Shown: positions 42,806-51,706 of the stretch, one piece after another
How positions within the stretch are numbered: the stretch's first letter is position 1
Layout: each line of letters starts with the position of its first letter
Program-made: the position numbers and the translations under genes
Assembly (NCBI RefSeq): GCF_014216315.1
Contig: NZ_CP045703.1
Location: forward strand, 62,001-126,000
DNA: 64,000 nt
Direction of reading: 5' to 3'
Source of the DNA: Streptomyces finlayi
GTDB taxonomy: Bacteria; Actinomycetota; Actinomycetes; Streptomycetales; Streptomycetaceae
Notes under the pieces: generated by a model
Seen by the model: only the letters and a program-made list of their open reading frames with translations
Databases searched by the model: none
Told to the model about the DNA's origin: nothing

Positions 42806-43216
42806 ATGATCCCCCCCGTGCTGTTCAATACCACCGGCCTCCTGGGCATGCTCCATCAGTTGCAGCTGACTCCCACTGCCATCGATGTCCTGTCCGTGAT
42901 GACCAAGTGCCAGCGCTCCGGTGGGGCCGTCGACATGAAGCAGGCCGAGATCGACGAGATCCTGAACGTCGGACAGGCCTCCATGAGCAGGGCCATGGCC
43001 CTGCTGGTCGACCGTGGACTCGTGCTGCGCTCCGGCAACGGCCGGGGTCACCGCTACGCGCTGAACCCCGCAGTCGCCGGGTACGCCTCGCAGAGCGAGT
43101 TCGAGTCGGAGATGTCCCGGCAACTCGCGACGGGCGGCCCACCGCCCATTCTGGTGCCGGACTATGCCCGGCGTCCGCCGAAGGCCGGCAAGGGCGAGTT
43201 GCACGCGGTCGCCTGA
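42806..43216 (+). CDS. Second winged-helix protein, RepL/MarR-like
   Basis: 136 residues. The wHTH (MKQAEIDEILNVGQASMSRAMALLVDRGLVLRSGNGRGHRYALNPAVAGYASQSEF) parallels the preceding protein's (same order: helix, wing, ALNP, then an SEF segment), so the two are paralogues that may heterodimerise. The N-terminal helices (MLHQLQLTPTAIDVLSVMTKC) resemble MarR dimerisation helices. The ATG at 42806 is 8 bp after the upstream stop with GAAGGGA just before it. Operon ends at a perfect palindromic terminator. Confidence 0.65.
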   Translation: MIPPVLFNTTGLLGMLHQLQLTPTAIDVLSVMTKCQRSGGAVDMKQAEIDEILNVGQASMSRAMALLVDRGLVLRSGNGRGHRYALNPAVAGYASQSEFESEMSRQLATGGPPPILVPDYARRPPKAGKGELHAVA

Positions 43217-43234
43217 CCTCGGAACAGACGCAGC

Positions 43235-43264
43235 GAAGCCACCGGCGGGCCCGCCGGTGGCTTC
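43235..43264. terminator. Strong palindromic terminator, 15-bp arms
   Basis: GAAGCCACCGGCGGG immediately followed by its reverse complement CCCGCCGGTGGCTTC, starting 18 nt after the stop of the winged-helix pair. A very stable hairpin without a T-tract. Confidence 0.8.
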
Positions 43265-43696
43265 ACGTGCACCTGTACGCGCATGCGTGGTGACCAGCAT
43301 GCCGGGCGGAGTCCCTTCGCACCAGACGGATTCTCGGGCGCTCGCCCCTGAACCGAACCTGCGCGGGCCTTCGGAGATGCGGCGGGCCGCAGCGAATACC
43401 GCGTCATGTGCCGTGCGGCGTCCGGACGGAGTAGAGATCCGGAATCGGAATGTCCGTACGGGATATCACAACAGCGGGTTACGGAGGTCTCGCGCGGAGG
43501 CGACGAATCAGCCCGTGGTGCTCGGCCGTCGAATTCGCTCCGGCGCGGGTCAGCATCCTGTGAGAAGGAGATGCTTTCCGGTGCTCCCACGCTGCTGTCA
43601 TGAAGGGACGGACGGGACCGGCCGGAAGAGTTCCGTTCCGCGCCCGTAGGCCCGCACACCCGTCCCAGCGGATCAGCCACCGTGAAGGAGCCTGTC

Positions 43697-43867
43697 GTGG
43701 CGCGTGTTGAAGAAATGACGGTGGAGGGGGTTGCCGCTGCCTTCGTGCTGCAGTAGGTCGGCAACGTCGTGATCATCGCGGTGGTCTTCTTCCTGGTCGC
43801 CTGCCTGGCGGGCGACCGCCTGTACGCCTGGATGGTCCGGAGGCCGGTGCGGTCGGACGCCGGATGA
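43697..43867 (+). pseudogene. Small one-helix membrane protein ORF interrupted by TAG
   Basis: GTG after AAGGAG opens a frame VARVEEMTVEGVAAAFVLQ, then TAG (43754-43756), then VGNVVIIAVVFFLVACLAGDRLYAWMVRR and a TGA at 43865-43867. The second half is a clear transmembrane helix with a positively charged tail. It is either a pseudogene, two overlapping starts (GTG codons follow the TAG), or a readthrough product. It lies just before the module B AfsA gene (opposite strand). The remaining DNA from 43265 to 43690 shows nothing convincing. Confidence 0.4.
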
Positions 43868-44028
43868 GACGGTCGGCGAGGGCGTGACGCGGGGCCCGTG
43901 CGCATGGCTTCCTGGTACCGACAAAATAACGGTGCATCGTTTTTTTATCGATGCTCGGGAAAGCATTCCTTCGCCGGGGGTTCGTCCGCGTGTAAGACGC
44001 CTTCCGCAGGCGGTGCGCGCCCGGGGTC

Positions 44029-44937
44029 TCAGACGATAGGGGCGCTGGTGACGACGGCCGTCGCCGCCACCGCGGAATCCTGGGTGGCGACGAGCCTGAT
44101 GTTGGTCAGAGTGAGGGCCTCCGTCGATATCAGACAGGGGCGGTCGAGTTCCACGTACCGGTTGAAGGTCGCGTCGAAGGACACGGGCCTCACCCGGTAC
44201 GGTGCGGACGCCGCCTGGGCTGCCTGACCGAAGGCTTCGAGAAGCACCATCCCGGGGATGTGGTCGTGCGGGTGATCGAAGAGTACGGAATGCGTGGTGT
44301 CGGCGCGCAGGCGCCAGAACCCGTCGGTTCCGGTGGAACTGAGGACGACATCGCGTTCGTGCTCGCGGCCGACCAGGGCGGGTGGGGCCGGGGGCCCGGG
44401 AGGCAGCGCCCGTGCGAACGCCCGCGCGGTGTCGGCGTGGTGGCCGCGCAGCCGGTTGTAGATGGCGCCCGGGTAGGTGGTGTACCGCACCTCGGCGCTT
44501 CCCACGCTTCTTCCGTTGCGCTCCGTCTCCACGAGGGCGGTCATGCGGGCTGTGCCGAGGCGTCGCCGGTTCACGGAGGTGTGGGTGACGTGCATTTCCA
44601 CTCCGTCGGGCCCGGGGGCTGTCAGCAGCCCTTCCGGGGCGATGGCGCACCTGAGGTAGTCCCAGCCGAGCGGGTGGTCGAGGGGGATGCCGAACGCGGT
44701 ATGGGTGAGGAGGGCCAGGGCCTGGCGCAGGCTCTCGGTGAACAGCAGAGCGCTGTGGGAGTCCGGCTGTGGGGTGTAGAAGGAGTGGGCACGGGGCCAT
44801 CGGGCCGTCACCACGTGCTGGGTGGCGGAGATCTCGCGCCAGTCGGAGATGAGCACCTCGGCCGGATCGGTCTTGCGAACGTACTTCTCGGCCACGGTGG
44901 GCCGTCCCGGCTGAACGCGACTGCTGATGGAAGCCAT
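44029..44937 (-). CDS. AfsA-family gamma-butyrolactone synthase (module B)
   Basis: 302 residues, paralogue of 3381-4301. The hotdog motif DHPHDHIPGMVLLEA and the N-terminal SLRQALALLTHTAFGIPLDHPLGWDYL are both kept, with an uninterrupted frame, so it may still make a signal. ATG 44937 follows GGGAGAG by about 8 nt. Divergent from the module B receptor. Several substitutions in the second half suggest either a different acyl substrate or relaxed selection. Confidence 0.92.
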   Translation of the reverse strand: MASISSRVQPGRPTVAEKYVRKTDPAEVLISDWREISATQHVVTARWPRAHSFYTPQPDSHSALLFTESLRQALALLTHTAFGIPLDHPLGWDYLRCAIAPEGLLTAPGPDGVEMHVTHTSVNRRRLGTARMTALVETERNGRSVGSAEVRYTTYPGAIYNRLRGHHADTARAFARALPPGPPAPPALVGREHERDVVLSSTGTDGFWRLRADTTHSVLFDHPHDHIPGMVLLEAFGQAAQAASAPYRVRPVSFDATFNRYVELDRPCLISTEALTLTNIRLVATQDSAVAATAVVTSAPIV

Positions 44938-45010
44938 AACGAGTTCTCTCCCTATGGAACATCGAAGCTGAGCGTGCGCGGCCCATGACCGGTGTCTCAA
45001 GGGGCCCGCG

Positions 45011-45043
45011 TAGTAAAATAAGGAAGATTATTTTTTTTGTCTA
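45011..45043. promoter_or_regulatory. Candidate butyrolactone-receptor operator/promoter, module B
   Basis: TAGTAAAATAAGGAAGATTA followed by eight T and GTCTA; TTTTTTTGTCTA at 45032-45043 is identical to 4417-4428 in module A. Here it reaches the ATG of the receptor gene, so the transcript may be leaderless or nearly so. Confidence 0.5.
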
Positions 45044-45702
45044 TGATGGGGAAACAGGTGTCCGATTTGCCCGACAGGCGTGTCGTGAAGCAGGAGCGTG
45101 CGCTCCGTACGCGGATGGTGCTCGTACGGGCGGCGGCGGAGGTGTTCGCCGAGTACGGGTTCGCCGGAGCCAGCGTTTCGAAGATCGCTGAACGGGCCGG
45201 CATGACGCTGGGAGCGATGTACTTCCACTTCAAGAACAAGGAGGCTCTGGCCCGCGAGATCGTGCGCAGCCAACCGGAACTGGTGTCCCCGCCGATCCAG
45301 GCCGAGGGGTTGCAGCACGTGATCGACCTGTCCCTGACCTGGGCGTACCAAATGCTCGATGACCCGTTGCTCCTGGCGGGGGCCCGCCTGGTGACGGACC
45401 AGGAACTCTTCATCTCCTCCCACGAAAACTCGCACAAGCAGTGGACGGAAGTGCTGATCGAGAGCTTCGAGAGCGCCAAGCGCATGCGGGAGCTGCAGTC
45501 CAGGGTCGAGGTGGCGCCGCTTGCCCGGCTGGTGGTCAGCGCCTGCACCGGGGCGCAGTTGCACGCGCAGATGGAGACCGGGCGACTGGACCTTCCCGCT
45601 CGGGTCGAGGAGATCTGGCGCTGCCTGCTGCCGGGCGTCGCGACGCCCAGTGCGCTGAAGCGCATGGAGCTCGGGGCCGAGCGCGGTCGGCAGGCGGCCT
45701 GA
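45043..45702 (+). CDS. Gamma-butyrolactone receptor, TetR family (module B)
   Basis: 219 residues, paralogue of 4442-5107 with the same HTH (AEVFAEYGFAGASVSKIAERAGMTLGAMYFHFKNKEAL) and the same LLLAGARLVTDQELFIS and LVVSACTGAQLHAQ segments. The frame is intact. Start uncertain: ATG 45043 or ATG 45046, both at the end of the T-rich operator, with no clear ribosome-binding site. With its own synthase next door it may form a second signalling circuit, or cross-talk with module A because the DNA-binding helices are nearly the same. Confidence 0.92.
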   Translation: MMGKQVSDLPDRRVVKQERALRTRMVLVRAAAEVFAEYGFAGASVSKIAERAGMTLGAMYFHFKNKEALAREIVRSQPELVSPPIQAEGLQHVIDLSLTWAYQMLDDPLLLAGARLVTDQELFISSHENSHKQWTEVLIESFESAKRMRELQSRVEVAPLARLVVSACTGAQLHAQMETGRLDLPARVEEIWRCLLPGVATPSALKRMELGAERGRQAA

Positions 45703-46079
45703 TGCATCCGTGTCGGGAGTCCGCTCGTCGACCGCGCCCCGGGCCGTCACGGTCCGGGAGCGGGTCCAGGCCTCGGTCAGGGTGGTCGGGCGACCGCTCG
45801 CGTCCGGGGAGCCGACGACAGCCGGCAGGGCCCTCGTCCCGGCGCGGCCGCGGTCACCGAATGCCGGCACGCGCCCCGCCGGTAGGAGCCGGGCGGCCGT
45901 CTCGGGGATGGGGGAGACGGCCGGAACGGGTCGTCCTCCGGATTTGGCGACCTGCAGCGGCCCGTCTCCGCAGGTGTCTCGACGGCCTGCTCTGGGGCTA
46001 AGGTCGACAGCCTAGGAGCGCAGTGACCGATTCCATGTAACCGGTCACCGGGCGTGGTGAGTTGACGGGGAGGGGTCTC
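45703..46079. other. Intergenic region, no gene supported
   Basis: 377 bp between the receptor and the interrupted SDR, longer than the 140 bp at the same place in module A. No ORF, repeat or operator was recognised. The last bases (GGGGAGGGG before ATG 46080) are the SDR ribosome-binding site, also seen in module A. Confidence 0.4.
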
Positions 46080-46140
46080 ATGTACGTGACCAGGAACGGT
46101 TTGCTGCACCGCAAGAGAATAATGATCACGGGTGCGTCTA

Positions 46141-47311
46141 GTGTCTCGTGATCCTGTTCATGTCAGTTCGAGTTGTTATTGACGAGTTTCTTCATATTGG
46201 TCGCGACGAGCCGGACCTTCGCAAGGACCTCGCCCGCGGTCGCGGTCCAGGTGAACGGTTTCGCCGTCGTGTTCCAGGAGTTGATGTAGTCGCGTATCTG
46301 CTTGATCAGGACGTTGACGCTGGAGAACGTGCCGCGGCGGATCGACTGCCGGGTCAGGATTCCGAACCAGATCTCGATCTGGTTCAGACACGACGAGCCG
46401 ACGGGGGTGAAATGGAAGTGGACGTGCGGGTTCTTTGCCAGCCACTCCTTGACCTCCGGGGTGGTGTGCGTGGAGAGGTTGTCCAGGACGACATGGATGT
46501 CCTTCCCGGCCTGCGGCTTCACCGCCTTCTTCAAGAAGGCCAGGAAGTCCTTGCCGTTCCGGGTTGGCCTGCACTCGCCGAGTACTTCGCCGGTGGTCAC
46601 GCTCAGAGCGGCGAACAGGTTCGTGGTGCCGTGCCGGACGTAGTCGGCCGTGCGCTTCTCGCTCGCCGCGAAGGCGACCGGCAGCACCGGCTGGGTCCGG
46701 TCCAGCGCCTGGACCTGCGTCTTCTCGTCGATCGAGAGAACCACCGCGCCGCCCGGCGGGGCCAGATACAGTCCGATCACATCGGCCACCTTCTCCGCGA
46801 ACGCGGGGTCTCTGGAAATCTTGAAGGTGCCGCTGCGGTGCGGCTTCAGGCTCTCCTCCCGCCAGATCCGGGCGATGTAGTGCCAGGACACGGTGACGTT
46901 CTCGGCCCGCTCCAGGTACTTCGCCAACTCCCGTGTGGACCAGTGCGAAAGCCCCGTGCCGTCCGGCGGCGTCATACGCGTCAGCGCAATCATCCGGGCC
47001 CGCACCCGCGCCGGCACCTGTTCGCGAGCACCACCGGGACGCTCCCCTTCCAGTCCGGCCAGTCCGTGCTCGGCATAGCGGGTCTTCCAGCGGTCCACGG
47101 TCGGCAGCGACACCCCAAGCAGCTCGGCAATGTCCTTGCGTCGGCGCCCCTCGCCCGACCACAGCACGATCCGGCCTCGCGTTGCTATGTCCGCAGGAAC
47201 GTCCCGGCTGTTCACCAACTCCCGCAACTCGGCGGCCTGTTCCACGGAGAGCTCCATACCAAGAGACCCTGCCATACAAGATCAAGTAACGCCAACGGAA
47301 TCACGAAACAC
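46141..47311 (-). mobile_element. IS630-family insertion sequence, 1171 bp, intact
   Basis: Ends GTGTCTCGTGATCC and, on the other strand, GTGTTTCGTGATTCC (terminal inverted repeats with two mismatches), flanked by TA at 46139-46140 and 47312-47313, the expected target duplication. It contains one transposase gene on the minus strand. It interrupts the cofactor-binding loop of the SDR. Confidence 0.93.
46163..47275 (-). CDS. IS630-family transposase
   Basis: 370 residues, full length. An N-terminal HTH (KDIAELLGVSLPTVDRWKTRYAEHG) is followed by a winged helix and a DDE catalytic domain with Asp in LSIDEKTQ, Asp in VVLDNLSTHTT and Glu in NQIEIWFG, the Tc1/mariner/IS630 triad. All three acidic residues are present and the frame is intact, so the element may be mobile. 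Starts at 47275 or at the downstream ATG encoding MELSVEQ. Confidence 0.95.
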   Translation of the reverse strand: MAGSLGMELSVEQAAELRELVNSRDVPADIATRGRIVLWSGEGRRRKDIAELLGVSLPTVDRWKTRYAEHGLAGLEGERPGGAREQVPARVRARMIALTRMTPPDGTGLSHWSTRELAKYLERAENVTVSWHYIARIWREESLKPHRSGTFKISRDPAFAEKVADVIGLYLAPPGGAVVLSIDEKTQVQALDRTQPVLPVAFAASEKRTADYVRHGTTNLFAALSVTTGEVLGECRPTRNGKDFLAFLKKAVKPQAGKDIHVVLDNLSTHTTPEVKEWLAKNPHVHFHFTPVGSSCLNQIEIWFGILTRQSIRRGTFSSVNVLIKQIRDYINSWNTTAKPFTWTATAGEVLAKVRLVATNMKKLVNNNSN

Positions 47312-48011
47312 TAGCGGGATAGGAGCCGCCGCGGGGCGCCTCTTCGCCGCCGAGGGGGCGTCGGTCGTACTGATGGCGAGGCGGGAGAAGCCCTTACTCG
47401 CCCTGGCCGAGGAGATTGCCGCTCTGGGAGGGCTGGCGGTCGCGGTGGCCGGGGACGTGACCTCGGAGAGGGACGTCGAGCGGGTCCTCTCGGTGGCGGT
47501 GGATACCTTCGGCGGGCTCGACGCGGCGTTCAACAACGCGGGCTGGGGCTCTCGGGGAACCGAACTGCACGAGACGGACAACGCCGTCTACGACCAGATC
47601 ATGAACGTGAACGTACGGGGGGTCTGGAACTGCCTGCGCCGGCAGATCCCGCTCATGCTCGCCCAGGGGTCGGGCGGAACGATCGTGAACACCTCCGGCA
47701 CGGCGGGCATCTTCGCGACCGGTGCTCTGGCGCCGTACGTGGCGGCCAAGCACGCTGTCCCCGGGCTGACGAAGGCCGCCGCCGCCGAGTACGGGGCAAG
47801 GGGGATCAGGGTCAACGCACTGGTGGTCGGCAGCACCCGTATCGAGCTGACCGAACAGGCAGCGTCAGGCACGCCCAAGCGGGTGTCCGGAACCCGGGCC
47901 ATCCAGCACCGCATGGCCGAACCGTCGGAGGTGGCACAGGCGGCCGCGTGGCTGTGCAGCGACCGCTCCTCCTTCGTGACCGGTGGTGCGGTCCCGGTGG
48001 ACGGCGGGTGT

Positions 48012-48617
48012 TCAGCGGTGTGAGGCCTCCGAGGCCGATATCCCCGGGAGGATGAGCTGCCAGATGTGCCTCAACTGGCCGACCGCGCTGTCGACCGGTT
48101 CCGCGGGGGAGGCCCGGTGGCAGCGCTGCACGGCCTCCGCACCCGCGATCAGGTGGGAGACCAGTGTCGCCATGACCGCCGGGCGCACGGAAGGGCGCAG
48201 CCGGCCGCTGGCATGGGAACGCTGCAGCAAGTCGTCCACCGCGGGCAGCCAGATCGACGAGCACTGCGGTGTGCCCGGACGTTCGCGCTCCAGGCGCAGC
48301 ATGGCCCGGACGCTGTCGTCGTGCTCGATCAGCCGTACCAGCTCCAGGGTCAGCTCGACAAGCTGCCGCAGCGGAGGGGTCGAGGAGGCGCAGATCCGTG
48401 CGACGGCCTCCTCGACCGCCGACCGGCCTTCCTTCTCCACGGACCGGGCGAGTTCGCTCTTGGAGCCGAAGTGGAAGGTCAGCGCGCCCAGTGAGATGCC
48501 GGCCTCCGTGCTGATCTGTGACAGGGACGTGCCGGCGTAGCCGTCGCGGTCGAACTGGGCGGCCGCGGTCTCCATGAGAGTCCGACGGGTCCGCGCAGCC
48601 CTTTGTTGTTTCACCAT
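48012..48617 (-). CDS. TetR-family regulator, divergent from IS701-like gene (module B)
   Basis: 201 residues beginning MVKQQRAARTRRTLM, paralogue of 6120-6722, with HTH ISTEAGISLGALTFHFGSKSEL. The frame is intact. ATG 48617 follows GGAGAGAAC; the in-frame extension upstream covers the promoter and is rejected. Separated from the IS701-like gene by 306 bp carrying the conserved 25-bp element (48853-48877). Preservation of gene, operator and neighbour despite decay elsewhere in module B suggests continued function. Confidence 0.9.
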   Translation of the reverse strand: MVKQQRAARTRRTLMETAAAQFDRDGYAGTSLSQISTEAGISLGALTFHFGSKSELARSVEKEGRSAVEEAVARICASSTPPLRQLVELTLELVRLIEHDDSVRAMLRLERERPGTPQCSSIWLPAVDDLLQRSHASGRLRPSVRPAVMATLVSHLIAGAEAVQRCHRASPAEPVDSAVGQLRHIWQLILPGISASEASHR

Positions 48618-48852
48618 GTTCTCTCCGAAGACGCCGGAAGTGTCGGCGTACTGGACACCGCTCCGCTCGATCGGTGGGTTGTTGTGTACGCCACCTGGCC
48701 AATTGGCACCGATCGCCCAGTCTCCGCGTGATCGTAAAGGGTCCACAACACCGAGTTGCCCAAGTGGAGCGGTGTGATCGCGGCGGCCGGGCCTCGCCTC
48801 TCGGTGGTGAGCCGCCGCCGGCCCGCGCTGAAGTCCGTTTGCGCCCGCAGGT

Positions 48853-48877
48853 TGAAAAAAAGATAACGCTCGCTATT
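48853..48877. promoter_or_regulatory. Conserved 25-bp A/T-rich operator candidate, module B
   Basis: Seven A followed by GATAACGCTCGCTATTCT; differs from 6974-6998 by one base. It lies 47 bp before the IS701-like start codon at 48924, compared with 43 bp in module A, so its spacing is conserved too. Confidence 0.6.
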
Positions 48878-48923
48878 CTCTTAGGTGCTCGCTCTGATGC
48901 CCGACGCCAGGGGAGGACTTCCG

Positions 48924-50126
48924 ATGGAGGCACACGTCTTGGACCGCGCCCATCTGCCGGTCTCCGTGCTCACGGAACAGGTCTTCGGACATCTTCCGCG
49001 GGCCGACCAGCGTTACTGGGCTCAGGCCTACCTGCAGGGGCTGCTCACCACCGAGGGCAAGAAGTCGGTGCGACGGATAGCCGCCACGGTGTCGGACTCG
49101 CCGACCGCGTCGCAGTCCATGCACCAGTTCGTCAACGCCAGTCCCTGGGAGTGGAGCACGGCGCGCGCCGAGCTGTTGCGATGGGTCGAACGGCGCCTCG
49201 CACCGCGGGCCTGGGTCCTGGACGTGGCAGTGCTGCGCAAGCGCGGCGACCACTCCTGCGGTGTGCACCGGCGGTTCGTCCCGGCCAGTGGCCGGTCGGT
49301 CAACTGCCAGCTGGGCGTCGGGGCCTTCCTATCCACGGAGAGCGACGCGGTTCCCGTCGACTGGAACCTGCTGCTGCCCGGCACGTGGCTCGACGACAGG
49401 GAGCGCCGCTCACGGGTCCGCATCCCGGAGGAGTCCACCGCTCGCACCCTCGAACAACACGCGCTCGACCTCGTGGACGCTCTGACCGCGGGCACGCAGT
49501 CCAGCATTCCCCCGGTCGTGGCGGACCTCTCCTACTACAGCGGTGCGACCGCGCTGGTCCGGGGGCTGTCCCAGCGGAGCCGTGACTTCGTCATATGCCT
49601 TCCGGGCCGCACGCCGGTGGCGCCCGCCGGCCGTTCGACGGCTCAGGACGCGTACGCCTCCGAGTTCCCGGCGGCCGTCGAGGCGCAGCGGTTCTTCGCG
49701 CTCAAGCCCGTCGGGCACCTGAGGATCGAGACACTGGGCGGCCGGGAAGGGCGCGCCGACCGCGCTTCGGTCATGACGGCTCCGGTGTGGCTGCCCGGCG
49801 CACGCCTGACTCCCCGCTCCCCGCATCCCACCTACCGGATGTTCGCCGTCCGCCCTCACGCAGGGCGCCGCGTGCCGCGCGTGTGGCTGACGAACATGGT
49901 GCACCGGCGTACGGAGGAACTGGCGGCGCTGACCCAGTTCCAGCGCCGGGCATCGGGCACGGTGCAGAATCTGGAGAACGACTTCGGGCTTCTGGACTTC
50001 GAGGGCCGCTCCTACCCCGGCTGGCACCATCACATGACCCTCGTGTCCGCCGCCTATGCCTACGAAAGACTGGTACTCCTCGGCGCCCGTCTGCCCTCGG
50101 AACCGACGCTGGCGTACGCCAGCTGA
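48924..50126 (+). CDS. IS701-like DDE transposase homologue (module B)
   Basis: 400 residues, paralogue of 7041-8234. The first catalytic-site segment reads VLDVAVLRKRGDHS, with one Asp of the usual pair; the second site VVADLSYY and the C-terminal LDFEGRSYPGWHHH are present. ATG 48924 follows GGAGG with 7-nt spacing. No terminal inverted repeats flank it. Full-length retention in a module where most other flank genes are broken points to selection for a host function. Confidence 0.82.
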   Translation: MEAHVLDRAHLPVSVLTEQVFGHLPRADQRYWAQAYLQGLLTTEGKKSVRRIAATVSDSPTASQSMHQFVNASPWEWSTARAELLRWVERRLAPRAWVLDVAVLRKRGDHSCGVHRRFVPASGRSVNCQLGVGAFLSTESDAVPVDWNLLLPGTWLDDRERRSRVRIPEESTARTLEQHALDLVDALTAGTQSSIPPVVADLSYYSGATALVRGLSQRSRDFVICLPGRTPVAPAGRSTAQDAYASEFPAAVEAQRFFALKPVGHLRIETLGGREGRADRASVMTAPVWLPGARLTPRSPHPTYRMFAVRPHAGRRVPRVWLTNMVHRRTEELAALTQFQRRASGTVQNLENDFGLLDFEGRSYPGWHHHMTLVSAAYAYERLVLLGARLPSEPTLAYAS

Positions 50127-50174
50127 GGCAGCACGGCCGTGAATGAACGCCCGTGTGGTAAACCGGACCGGCCC

Positions 50175-50775
50175 CTACCGCCCCGCCCCCTGTTCTCGTC
50201 CCCCCGCGGCAGAGGGGCGGGGTCCAACCGCCGGCCGAAGCCAGGGCCGGACCCGTGCCGGGGACGCGGACGGCCTGCCGGGCACGACCGGCAGCCGGAT
50301 GATCCCGTTGAACTGCCCGCCCCCCCGCGCGTCAGGGCGGCCGGGCCCGGCCGGTTCACGCGGAGACGCGTATTCCTGTGGATCGTTCTTCCGCAGAGGC
50401 AGGGGCATGAGGTGTCGTCTGGCCAGAACGACAAAGATCGCGGCCCCCGCACCCGCCGGCAGCACCGTGAAAATCCACTCCTGTGAACCCTCCGGGCTGT
50501 AGACGCGCCCGGTGTTGCCCACGTCCACCACCGCGGTCCGCCGGTACGTCTCCAGGCTGCCCCGGCCGCTCCCGTACATCGCGACCCCCTGGCGCAGTAC
50601 CGTCCCGTCGGTGGACCGGAACGTCCCGGTCCAGGCGCAGGACTCGTGCCCGGGGTGGCTGACGCAGGTGAGCCGGCCCGCCGTGAAGGTGCCCGCCACC
50701 CCGTCGACGGTCGCCGCCCGGATCACGCTGGCCGGCACGTACAGCAACAGGAGGTCTGCCGCGTGTCGCCGATGA
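50175..50775 (-). pseudogene. Degraded small membrane protein (module B)
   Basis: The part that aligns with 8304-8768 runs from LLLLYVPASVIRAATVDGVAGTFTAGRLTCV through AVVDVGNTGRVYSPEGSQEWIFTV to VVLARRHLMPLPLRK. The N-terminal membrane segment is replaced by arginine/histidine-rich out-of-frame sequence, no start codon or ribosome-binding site is evident, and the C-terminus runs on about 75 codons past the normal end. Its operon partner (8774-9337 in module A) is absent, locating the left edge of the missing block near here. Confidence 0.75.
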
Positions 50776-50907
50776 CGGTGCGTCCGGTGTGCTGACCTCG
50801 GTGCGCCGGTCGCATCGGCGCAGCGGAGACAGGGGGCGGAGCCGCCACGGGACACGTGGCCGGCCGCCCCTGTCTCGCGCGCGGTCGCGGAAGTACGGCC
50901 GCGATTC

Positions 50908-51681
50908 TCAGGGTGCGCCCCTGTCCTTCGTCCCGTCGGCCCCGTCGAGGAGGGCGATGAGCATCGGGGGGTCCAGTACGTCCTGGGGGCGCAGGACTAT
51001 CTCCGCCGACCGCAGCAGGGCTCCGGGCTGAACCGTCACCGGGCCGTGCCGCCCGACCGAGAGCACGTCGGGCACGCGCTGGCCGAAGAGCTCGTGCTCC
51101 CGGTCGTAGGGCACCGAGTGGACCAGGATGTGCCAGGTACCGCCGGGGACGTCCTTCAATTCGAAGGCGCCGGGACCGTCGAGGACGGTCCAGCGCGCCG
51201 GCCGGCCCTGGCGCACGGTGTAGGGGAAGAGCCCGACGAACACCGGACCGGGGGCGGCACCGGGCGGGAGCACGATCCGCCCGCGCAGGGAGAGGCTGTG
51301 CGCCACGGCCGAGCTGCCCGCCGCTGTGGCGGGGAATTTCGCCGAGGTCCCTCCGAGTTCCCGATAGGCGCTCGGGGAGAGCCCGACACAGGTCTTGAAT
51401 CGTGAGCTGAAGGTGCCGACGCTGCTGTAGCCGACCTGGCTGCTGATATCGGCGACGCTGAAATCCGTCTCCAGCAGCAGCCTTTTCGCCTCCTGCATCC
51501 GCAGGGCGGAAAGGAAACGCCCGGGCGAGGTGCCCGTCGCCTCCTGGAAGATCCGGGTGAAGTGGAACTTGCTGAACATCGCGGTGCGCGCCAGGTCATC
51601 GATCGTCAGGTCCTGGCCGAGATTCACGTGCATATAGTGGATGACTCGGCGAACGGATTGCTCGATGGTGGTCGTGGTCAC
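50908..51681 (-). CDS. AraC-family regulator (module B)
   Basis: 257 residues, closely similar to 23196-23960: FSKFHFTRIFQEATGTSPGRFLSALRMQEAKRLLLE and VADISSQVGYSSVGTFSSRFKTCVGLSPSAYR, followed by the same C-terminal domain (VFVGLFP, FELKDVPGGTWHILVHSV). The frame is intact. GTG 51681 follows GGAGATACG. In module A this gene lies after the P450; here it comes directly after the membrane-protein relic, so everything between (about 14 kb) is missing. Confidence 0.9.
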   Translation of the reverse strand: MTTTTIEQSVRRVIHYMHVNLGQDLTIDDLARTAMFSKFHFTRIFQEATGTSPGRFLSALRMQEAKRLLLETDFSVADISSQVGYSSVGTFSSRFKTCVGLSPSAYRELGGTSAKFPATAAGSSAVAHSLSLRGRIVLPPGAAPGPVFVGLFPYTVRQGRPARWTVLDGPGAFELKDVPGGTWHILVHSVPYDREHELFGQRVPDVLSVGRHGPVTVQPGALLRSAEIVLRPQDVLDPPMLIALLDGADGTKDRGAP

Positions 51682-51706
51682 CGTATCTCCTAGGAATGAC
51701 GCGGCG

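Larger units (their letters stand above)
46080..48023 (+). pseudogene. SDR of the butyrolactone locus, split by an IS630 element (module B)
   Basis: The first 20 codons (MYVTRNGLLHRKRIMITGAS) end at the insertion. The rest resumes at 47314 as GIGAAAGRLFAAEGASVVLMARREK and runs to GGAVPVDGGCSAV at 48023. Removing the element and one copy of its TA duplication restores TCT AGC GGG ATA and a 257-residue SDR that aligns end to end with 5248-6036, including NNAG and YVAAK. The gene was therefore intact when hit and has few other defects, so the insertion is recent relative to the other decay in module B. Its last 12 bases overlap the convergent TetR gene. Confidence 0.93.

Noticed and set aside
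43561..43648. Very short ORFs after AAGGAG at about 43567
   Set aside because: The ATG overlaps the Shine-Dalgarno and the alternative GTG gives only 22 codons with no pattern or copy elsewhere.
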